Source: GCA-2733415 sp965178635
GTDB taxonomy: Bacteria > Bacteroidota > Bacteroidia > Flavobacteriales > Flavobacteriaceae
Assembly: GCA_965178635.1 (NCBI GenBank)
Contig: CBCXVT010000002.1
Coordinates: forward strand, 3,529-67,528
DNA: 64,000 nucleotides
Reading direction: 5' to 3'
Below are positions 57,431-64,000 of this stretch, one piece after another. Numbering within the stretch: the first letter of the stretch is position 1; each line of letters opens with the position of its first letter. The notes below the pieces were generated by a model. The model ran no database searches. It was given only the letters and a program-made list of their open reading frames with translations, and had not been told where the DNA came from. The position numbers were made by a program, and so were the translations under genes.

Positions 57431-58408
57431 TTGAAAATTGTTGAGCAAATAAAACAACCTATTCGTGAAGAGATGGATCTTTTTGAACAAAAGTTCTCTA
57501 GTTCAATGACTTCAAGAGTAGCACTCCTTAATAAAATCACCCATTACATTGTTAATCGCAAAGGGAAACAAATGCGTCCCATGTTTGTGTTTTTAGTGGC
57601 AAAAATGGTTTCAGGAACATCAGTAAATGAACGTACTTACCGTGGAGCTTCAGTTATTGAATTAATTCATACAGCAACTCTAGTGCATGATGATGTTGTA
57701 GACGATTCCGACAGACGTCGTGGGTTCTTCTCCATAAATGCACTTTGGAAAAACAAGATTGCCGTTTTGGTTGGTGATTATTTATTGTCAAAAGGCTTGT
57801 TGTTATCTATAGATAATGGAGATTTCGATTTGTTAAAAATTATTTCTGTAGCCGTTAGAGAAATGAGTGAAGGGGAACTCTTACAAATTGAAAAAGCAAG
57901 AAAACTTGATATCACTGAAGATATATATTACGAAATCATCCGCCAGAAAACTGCTACGCTAATTGCAGCTTGCTGTAGTCTGGGTGCTTGTGCAGTTAAC
58001 GGTACAAAGGAAGAGGTTGAAAACATGCGTAAGTTTGGAGAGTTGATTGGTATGGCATTTCAAATAAAAGATGATTTGTTTGATTATGGTTCGGCTAAAA
58101 TTGGTAAACCAACGGGTATCGATATCAAAGAACAAAAAATGACTCTACCGTTAATTTATGCCTTAAATAATTCTGATGCAAAAGAAAAAGCTTGGGTGAT
58201 TAATTCAATTAAGAAACATAATAAAAACACAAAACGTGTTAAAGAGGTGATTGCATTTGTAAAAGAAAAAGGCGGTTTAGAGTACGCCGTTACAAAAATG
58301 ATTGCCTATCAAAAAGACGCTTTAGAGCTTTTAGAAAACTACCCAGAATCTCCTTATAAAGCATCACTTACTGCTATGGTGAATTATGTGATTGAACGAA
58401 AGAAATAA
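57431..58408 (+). CDS. Polyprenyl diphosphate synthase
   Basis: The 325-residue enzyme uses a TTG start at 57431. It has both Asp-rich motifs of long-chain prenyl synthases: LVHDDVVDDSDRRR (about 85-98) and QIKDDLFDY. It joins isopentenyl units to make the side chain of a quinone, probably menaquinone-type in this phylum; the chain length cannot be told from sequence here. It may be one transcript with rlmN or start from its own promoter. Confidence 0.92.
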   Translation: MKIVEQIKQPIREEMDLFEQKFSSSMTSRVALLNKITHYIVNRKGKQMRPMFVFLVAKMVSGTSVNERTYRGASVIELIHTATLVHDDVVDDSDRRRGFFSINALWKNKIAVLVGDYLLSKGLLLSIDNGDFDLLKIISVAVREMSEGELLQIEKARKLDITEDIYYEIIRQKTATLIAACCSLGACAVNGTKEEVENMRKFGELIGMAFQIKDDLFDYGSAKIGKPTGIDIKEQKMTLPLIYALNNSDAKEKAWVINSIKKHNKNTKRVKEVIAFVKEKGGLEYAVTKMIAYQKDALELLENYPESPYKASLTAMVNYVIERKK

Positions 58409-58422
58409 TAATATATAAACAT

Positions 58423-58454
58423 AAAAAAAGACCGCCAATTGGCGGTCTTTTTTT
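58423..58454. terminator. Bidirectional terminator between polyprenyl synthase and acyl-CoA dehydrogenase
   Basis: AAAGACCGCCAATTGGCGGTCTTT is a perfect inverted repeat with A and T runs outside. Confidence 0.9.
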
Positions 58455-58476
58455 ATGTTGTATGTGGTAAAAAAAC

Positions 58477-59620
58477 TTACCCTTTAATCACGCCTCTTGA
58501 AATAACAATTTTCTGAATTTCAGAAGTTCCTTCATAAATTTGTGTAATCTTAGCATCACGCATTAAACGTTCAACGTGGTATTCTTTTACAAATCCGTTA
58601 CCACCGTGAATTTGCACAGCTTCAACAGTTTGTTCCATAGCAACTTTACTTGCATATAGTTTTGCCATGGCACTACTCATATCGTAGTTGTTTCCTTGGT
58701 CTTTATCCCAAGCAGACTTCATTACTAATAAACGAGGCCGCTTCAATTTCAGTAGCCATGTCTGCTAATTTAAAAGCGATGGCTTGATGATTACAAATCT
58801 CAGTTCCAAAAGCTTTACGCTCTTTAGAATATTTTAAAGCCAATTCATATGCACCTGAAGCAATACCTAAAGCTTGAGAGGCAATACCGATACGACCACC
58901 AGATAATGTCTTCATAGCAAATTTGAATCCAAACCCATCTTCCCCAATTCTATTCTCTTTAGGTACTTTTACATCGTTAAATTGTAGTGTATGCGTATCA
59001 GATCCTCTGATTCCTAATTTATCTTCTTTTGGTCCTATGTCAAAACCAGGCGTTCCTTTTTCAACAATAAAAGCATTGATTCCTCTATGTCCTTTTTCTC
59101 TATCTGTTTGTGCAATTACTAAATACACTTCTGCACGTCCACCGTTTGTAATCCAGTTTTTTGTACCATTAATTACGTAGTGATCTCCTTTGTCAATAGC
59201 TGTTGTACTTTGTGATGTTGCATCAGAACCTGCTTCAGGTTCACTTAAACAAAATGCACCAATACATTCACCAGTAGCAAGTCTTGTTAAATATTTTTCT
59301 TTTTGAGCTTCAGAACCATATGCCTCTAAACCATAACATACTAATGAATTGTTTACAGATACCATAACAGATGCTGATGCATCAATTTTAGATAACTCCT
59401 CCATAATTAAAACATATGAAGTCGCATCCATTCCACTTCCTCCATACTTTGGGTCAACCATGATTCCCATGAATCCTAAGTCTCCCATTTTTCTCACTAA
59501 TTCTTCTGGGAATTCTTGCTTGTTATCTCTTTCAATTACTCCTGGTAATAATTCAGTCTGTGCAAAATCTCTTGCAGCATCACGAATCATAATATGCTCT
59601 TCTGTAAGGTTAAAGTCCAT
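58477..59620 (-). pseudogene. Acyl-CoA dehydrogenase, interrupted by one frameshift
   Basis: The first frame runs from the ATG at 59620 (MDFNLTEEHIMIRDAARDFAQ) to a stop at 58703, ending MATEIEAASFISNEVCLG. Another frame continues from there with LLVMKSAWDKDQGNNYDMSSAMAKL to 58477. The gene is 1,144 bases; removing one T near 58731 gives 1,143 and a normal protein of 380 residues. The FAD-binding stretch and the catalytic IYEGTSEIQ motif are present. It would oxidise acyl-CoAs in fatty-acid or branched-chain breakdown. A sequencing error is the simplest reading. Confidence 0.85.
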
Positions 59621-59782
59621 TATATGTGTTTTTTGTATGTGATTTTTATAAGAAAGTCACAAATATAAGAGATTCTCTCGAATTATTTTAGGTTTCTAGC
59701 AATATACTCACTACGAGTTTGTTTACTGAAAATAGCATGTTATTTTGCGTTTAAAATCAAGGCGTCTGTAGGATGTATTCTC

Positions 59783-59790
59783 TATATTTG
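59783..59790 (+). promoter_or_regulatory. Predicted -7 element of anmK
   Basis: TATATTTG lies 22 bases before the start codon at 59813. No clear -33 element is seen. Confidence 0.4.
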
Positions 59791-59812
59791 TTAACGGTTA
59801 ACTGAAAAATTT

Positions 59813-60874
59813 ATGAACACATCAGAATATTATGTTATTGGAGTAATGTCTGGAACCTCATTAGATGGTATTGATGTGGCTTATCTTCGTTTTAAAAAAG
59901 AAGATAAATGGACTTATGGTATTATTCATAGTGAAACCATTTCATATTCACCAAATTGGGAAACTAAATTACGTGAGGCTATTAATTATTCTGAATCAGA
60001 TTTAGGAAGCTTAAATGTTGTTTACACCAAGTTATTAGCTGAGGTTATTAATAGTTTTATAGATAAATACCAATTAAAAAATATAGATGCAGTGTGTTCT
60101 CACGGTCATACGATTTTACATCAACCAGAAAACGGACTAACGCTTCAGATAGGTAACCTAGAACAATTATCAGAATTGGTGAAGCAAAAGATAGTTTGTG
60201 ATTTTAGAGTTCAGGATGTGAAATTAGGCGGACAAGGTGCACCATTAGTGCCAATTGGCGATCAATTATTGTTTTCAGAATTTACATATTGTTTAAATCT
60301 TGGCGGGTTTTCTAACATTTCTACGCATACAGAAAACAAACGTATTGCTTATGATATTTGTCCTGTAAATATTGTCCTGAATCATTATGTGCAACAGTTA
60401 GGTCAGTCTTATGATGATGGTGGACGAATTGCAGCATCAGGAAATATTCATTCTGAGCTTTTGGGTAAATTAAATTCTTTAGAGTTTTATCAATTAGATT
60501 TTCCAAAATCATTAGGTCTAGAATGGGTTAAAGAAAGCATGTTCCCTTTAATAGATTCTTATAAACTTCCAGTTTCAGATATTTTAAGGACTTTCGTTGA
60601 GCATTGTGCTATTCAAATAAGTAGTCAATTTCATAACCGCGGAAAAGTATTGATTACAGGTGGCGGCATGTATAATTCATTTTTGATTAATAGAATAAAA
60701 TCGTTGTCTAATAATGACATACATATGCCAGAAAATAATTTAATAGAGTTTAAAGAAGCGCTAATTTTCGGATTTCTAGGTGTATTAAAACTAAGAGGAG
60801 AAATAAACGTTCTAGCCTCAGTTACTGGAGCTCAAAAAAACCATTCAGCAGGAGTGGTATATAATTGTAATTAA
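59813..60874 (+). CDS. anmK: Anhydro-N-acetylmuramic acid kinase
   Basis: The 353-residue kinase has the N-terminal motif GVMSGTSLDGIDVAY, HGHTILHQP, and the ATP-site segment VLITGGGMYNSFL. It phosphorylates and opens anhydro-MurNAc set free from the cell wall during recycling, giving MurNAc-6-phosphate. No other recycling genes are nearby. Confidence 0.93.
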   Translation: MNTSEYYVIGVMSGTSLDGIDVAYLRFKKEDKWTYGIIHSETISYSPNWETKLREAINYSESDLGSLNVVYTKLLAEVINSFIDKYQLKNIDAVCSHGHTILHQPENGLTLQIGNLEQLSELVKQKIVCDFRVQDVKLGGQGAPLVPIGDQLLFSEFTYCLNLGGFSNISTHTENKRIAYDICPVNIVLNHYVQQLGQSYDDGGRIAASGNIHSELLGKLNSLEFYQLDFPKSLGLEWVKESMFPLIDSYKLPVSDILRTFVEHCAIQISSQFHNRGKVLITGGGMYNSFLINRIKSLSNNDIHMPENNLIEFKEALIFGFLGVLKLRGEINVLASVTGAQKNHSAGVVYNCN

Positions 60875-60889
60875 TAAGAATTAGTTTAT

Positions 60890-60897
60890 TATATTTG
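60890..60897 (+). promoter_or_regulatory. Predicted -7 element of the amino-acid dehydrogenase gene
   Basis: TATATTTG, with TTG at 60865-60867, 22 bases upstream, a little more than usual. A leader of about 135 bases follows up to the ATG at 61033. It contains CCGATGTATAACAATCGG, a possible short hairpin (60980-60997). Confidence 0.4.
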
Positions 60898-61032
60898 ACA
60901 CACTTTTATTTAAAAACAAGATAAATGGAACAGCTTTAACTCCCGTATGGGATAAATAATATATAAAACTTCAGTATAACCGATGTATAACAATCGGATT
61001 TCAATTTATTAAAAAAGTTAAAGCAACAAATC

Positions 61033-62277
61033 ATGAAAGATTTATTAAAAAAATACGAAGAGAAGCAACCTGAAATTGTTTTTCATTGGAAAGATCAAGA
61101 AACTGATGCCGAAGGATGGACTGTAATTAACTCATTACGTGGCGGTGCTGCCGGAGGTGGTACACGTATGCGTAAAGGATTAAATAAAAACGAAGTTTTA
61201 TCTCTAGCAAAAACAATGGAGGTGAAATTTACCGTGTCTGGTCCTGCAATTGGAGGTGCGAAATCAGGAATTAATTTTGATCCGAATGACCCAAGAAAGC
61301 GCGGCGTTTTAGAACGTTGGTACAAAGCTGTAACACCGTTGTTAAAACATTATTACGGAACTGGTGGTGATTTAAATGTAGACGCAGATAAAGACGTCAT
61401 TCCAATCACAGAAAGTTGTGGTGTTTGGCATCCGCAAGAAGGAATTTTTAATGGACATTTCAAACCAACTGAAGCTGATAAAATTAATAGAATTGGTCAG
61501 TTACGTCAAGGTGTAATTAAAGTTATTGAAGACAAAACTTATTCACCAGATTTATCTAAAAAATACACAGTTGCAGACATGCTAACTGGGTATGGAGTAG
61601 CAGAAGCGGTAAAACATTATTATAATATTTACGGCGGGAATATTTCTGGAAAACGTGCTATTGTACAAGGTTTCGGAAACGTAGGGTCTGCGGCAGCTTA
61701 TTACTTAACACAATTAGGTGCTAAAGTTGTTGGTATTATTGATAGAGATGGTGGTTTGATAAATGAAGCAGGATTTTCTATGGAGGAAATGAAAACTTTA
61801 TTTTTAAATAAAGATGGGAATAAATTAGTTTCTAGTCAAATGATTCCATTTTCTGAAATTAATGAAAAAATATGGAGTCTGCCAGCAGAGATATTTGTCC
61901 CGGCTGCAGCGTCAAGATTAGTGTCTCAAGATCAGGTACAACAAATGATCAATACTGGTTTAGAAGTAATTTCTCCAGGAGCGAATGTGCCCTTTGCAGA
62001 TAAAGAAATTTTCTTCGGCCCAATTATGGAGCATACGGATAAGCACCTAAGTTTATTGCCAGATTTTATTTCAAATTGTGGTATAGCACGTGTGTTTGCT
62101 TATTTAATGGAGTCACGAGTTGAACAACCAATGCAAGATAAATCTATATTTGATGATACGTCAAATATTATTAAAAATGCGCTAACAAAAACACATGATA
62201 CGAATAGTAATAAAACTGAAATATGTAAAACTGCATTTGAAATAGCGTTTGAAACAGTTGATGTAAATACAGGGTAA
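61033..62277 (+). CDS. Glu/Leu/Phe/Val dehydrogenase family enzyme
   Basis: The 414-residue protein matches the amino-acid dehydrogenase family: KFTVSGPAIGGAKSGINFDP with the catalytic lysine, TGGDLNVDADKD, an NAD(P)-binding GFGNVGSAAAYYL motif, and PAAASRLVSQDQV. It converts an amino acid to a 2-oxoacid and ammonia, or the reverse. Members differ in substrate, and I cannot decide between Glu and Leu/Val. The 2-oxoacid dehydrogenase operon at 2.4 kb could use branched-chain products. Confidence 0.85.
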   Translation: MKDLLKKYEEKQPEIVFHWKDQETDAEGWTVINSLRGGAAGGGTRMRKGLNKNEVLSLAKTMEVKFTVSGPAIGGAKSGINFDPNDPRKRGVLERWYKAVTPLLKHYYGTGGDLNVDADKDVIPITESCGVWHPQEGIFNGHFKPTEADKINRIGQLRQGVIKVIEDKTYSPDLSKKYTVADMLTGYGVAEAVKHYYNIYGGNISGKRAIVQGFGNVGSAAAYYLTQLGAKVVGIIDRDGGLINEAGFSMEEMKTLFLNKDGNKLVSSQMIPFSEINEKIWSLPAEIFVPAAASRLVSQDQVQQMINTGLEVISPGANVPFADKEIFFGPIMEHTDKHLSLLPDFISNCGIARVFAYLMESRVEQPMQDKSIFDDTSNIIKNALTKTHDTNSNKTEICKTAFEIAFETVDVNTG

Positions 62278-62303
62278 ATAATAAAAAAAGTAAAATAATT
62301 AAA

Positions 62304-63678
62304 ATGGAAATATTTATAGTAGTAGTATTCGTATTAGGGTACTTAGCAATTACACTTGAGCACAATTTGAAAATTGATAAGCTTATACCAGCTTTGATAA
62401 TGATGGCCGTATGTTGGGCTGCAATTGCTTTTGGAATTGATGATTTTCAAAACTGGTTTGATTCAGGACAACATAAACTTCTTGACGCGTTTGGAGCTTT
62501 GAATCACGAAGCTAAATTACACTTGATGGAAGAGACGTTACTACATCATTTGGGTAAAACCGCAGAGATTTTATTCTTCTTATTAGGTGCAATGACAATT
62601 GTTGAGATCATTGATCATTTTGATGGTTTTTCAACATTTAAAAGTTATATCAAAACAAAGAACAAGAAAAAACTACTTTGGATATTTGCATTTTTAGCAT
62701 TTATTCTGTCTGCAATTATTGATAACTTAACAGCGACAATTGTTTTATTAACCATATTGCAGAAAATAGTTAATAAGAAAGAAACACGTATTTGGTTTGC
62801 GGGTATGATTATCATTTCCGCTAATGCCGGTGGTGCTTGGTCTCCTATTGGAGATGTTACAACTACAATGTTGTGGATTGGTAATAAAGTATCTACTGAT
62901 ATGTTAATTACATATCTAGTTGTACCATCATTATTGTGTATGGTAGTGCCGGTGTTTATTGCATCATTAACTAAACCTTTTAAAGGAAATTTAGAAAGTG
63001 AAATAGAAGTAGATGCAGCGGAAATACATGAAACAAAATATAGCCCGATAATGTTGTACTTAGGTTTGGGGATGATACTTATTTGTTCCATTATTTAAAA
63101 CAATTACACATTTACCTCCCTATGTTGGTATGATGTTGTCGTTAGGTGTTGTGTGTGCGTTTGCAGAAATATTTAGTACAAAACAATTCAAAATATCTAC
63201 ATTAGGAGGTCACGCTAGAAGATACTGGTCATCATAGTCCAGTACACAAGTCATTGTCTAAAATAGAAATGCCTAGTGTGTTATTTTTCTTTGGAATATT
63301 AATGGCGGTAGCTGCATTAGAAAGTTTAGGAATGTTATTTCATTTCGCTGAAAGTTTAAATACAACAATACCAAATTCTGATGTTGTAGTAATGTTACTT
63401 GGTATTGGATCCGCAGTAATTGATAATGTGCCTCTAGTTGCAGCAAGTTTAGGAATGTTTTCAAACGAATTAAATGACCCGTTATGGCATTTTATTGCAT
63501 TTTCTGCAGGTACTGGAGGAAGTATGTTAATCATTGGTTCGGCAGCAGGAGTAGTTGCTATGGGGATGGAAAAAATTTCTTTCTTCTGGTATTTTAAAAA
63601 TATCACATGGTTAGCTTTTATTGGATTGTTGTTGGTTCTGTAGCTTTTATAATCATTAGAGGTCTATTGGGAGCCTAA
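62304..63678 (+). pseudogene. nhaD: NhaD-type Na+/H+ antiporter, interrupted by three frameshifts
   Basis: The first frame (62304-63098) has many membrane helices and the NhaD marks IIDNLTATIVLLTIL and NAGGAWSPIGDVTTTMLW. Extra bases near 63083 (a T) and 63216 (an A), and a missing one near 63623, break the frame. With those repaired, the protein is 457 residues, a normal NhaD length, with GGHAEDTGHHSPVHKS, AVIDNVPLVAA and an end at ..RGLLGA (63678). It exports Na+ (or Li+) in exchange for H+, fitting a marine organism. A terminator follows. Confidence 0.85.
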
Positions 63679-63699
63679 CCATTTAGTTAAATAGAATTA

Positions 63700-63738
63700 A
63701 AACGAGCTGTTCATTATGAATTGCTCGTTTTTTTTTTA
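63700..63738 (+). terminator. Terminator of nhaD
   Basis: AACGAGC (63701-63707) and GCTCGTT pair with an inner TTCAT/ATGAA, followed by ten T. Confidence 0.85.
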
Positions 63739-63868
63739 ATACAGTTTTAAGAAATATGAATGTAATTTGTCATACATTTAAAATCGATATTTTTAATAAA
63801 AATTAGAACGAAACAATTTAGGAGTTGTATTTTCGTTTGAATAATAATAATCACATAAAAAGAAATAT

Positions 63869-64000
63869 ATGTCGCTAACTATTCAAGAAGTAGCTCAAGA
63901 AGCAGTAACAAATTTAGAAGGAGAAATAGTCGCTAAAAAAGAATTTTCTGTTATCAATTTGATAAATGGAAGGCGGAATTGGAGGTCAAGTTATAATTGG
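63869..64000 (+). CDS. MotA/TolQ/ExbB proton-channel family protein, 5' end only
   Basis: The frame from ATG 63869 runs off the window edge (44 codons). It begins MSLTIQEVAQEAVTNLEGEIV. The expected continuation LIMEGGIGGQVIIG of ExbB-like proteins is readable if one A is dropped near 63965; in the given frame the residues become NGRRNWRSS. The family uses the proton gradient to energise outer-membrane transport or movement. The ExbB assignment rests on this short repaired stretch and on recalled nhaD-exbB neighbourhoods, so it is tentative. Confidence 0.5.
   Translation, partial: MSLTIQEVAQEAVTNLEGEIVAKKEFSVINLINGRRNWRSSYNW

Noticed and set aside
62645..63091. A 148-codon frame opposite nhaD
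   Set aside because: It is the antisense shadow of a membrane protein and has no family match.

Overview
The window is AT-rich chromosomal DNA (clearly below 40% G+C) from a bacterium of the phylum Bacteroidota, most likely a marine member of the Flavobacteriaceae. Four things point there. The promoters are of the Bacteroidota type (TTG, about 19 bases, TAnnTTTG). The 16S rRNA ends in the GGAACACCTCC form usual for this phylum. The gene families are typical of it: GLPGLI proteins, a CarboxypepD_reg/TonB receptor, VGIGTTNP surface proteins, DUF5522, and a fused alpha/beta E1 dehydrogenase. Genes also start without Shine-Dalgarno sequences. I cannot name the genus.

Layout. 0-6.4 kb: end of an enoyl-CoA hydratase gene, paaY, a GNAT acetyltransferase, then a 2-oxoacid dehydrogenase operon (E2, a Qnr-like pentapeptide-repeat protein, fused E1). 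6.4-15.1 kb: mostly minus-strand genes, including a di-haem peroxidase, urocanate hydratase and a cluster of secreted VGIGTTNP proteins. 15.4-23.4 kb: ACC deaminase-like enzyme, peptidoglycan hydrolase, hemL, lysS, small membrane proteins and lipB. 23.4-28.6 kb: three neighbouring genes (a lipoprotein, rnhB, a putative porin) each broken by several small indels. 28.6-34.9 kb: a complete rRNA operon (16S, tRNA-Ile, tRNA-Ala, 23S, 5S) with three tandem promoters. 35-41.7 kb: a SerB-SerA fusion, a ferredoxin/ferredoxin reductase pair, metK behind a SAM-II-like riboswitch, and an unusual zinc-ribbon SDR. 41.7-50.5 kb: a TonB receptor and two GLPGLI proteins divergent from a two-component system, then a deoxynucleoside kinase. 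50.5-64 kb: a membrane pyrophosphatase fused to a YceI domain, soluble pyrophosphatase, a PagL-like protein, rlmN, a polyprenyl synthase, acyl-CoA dehydrogenase, anmK, an amino-acid dehydrogenase, nhaD and the start of an ExbB-like gene.

The most interesting items are the pyrophosphatase-YceI fusion, the SAM-II-like element with its own promoter and a competing helix upstream of metK, the zinc-ribbon SDR without the usual catalytic tyrosine, and the receptor/GLPGLI/two-component block. Many frameshifts (near 14.85, 23.4-28.6, 58.7 and 62.9-64.0 kb) can each be repaired by one base and look more like sequencing errors than gene decay. Protein sequences across those places should be read with care. 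No mobile elements, CRISPR arrays or prophage genes were seen.
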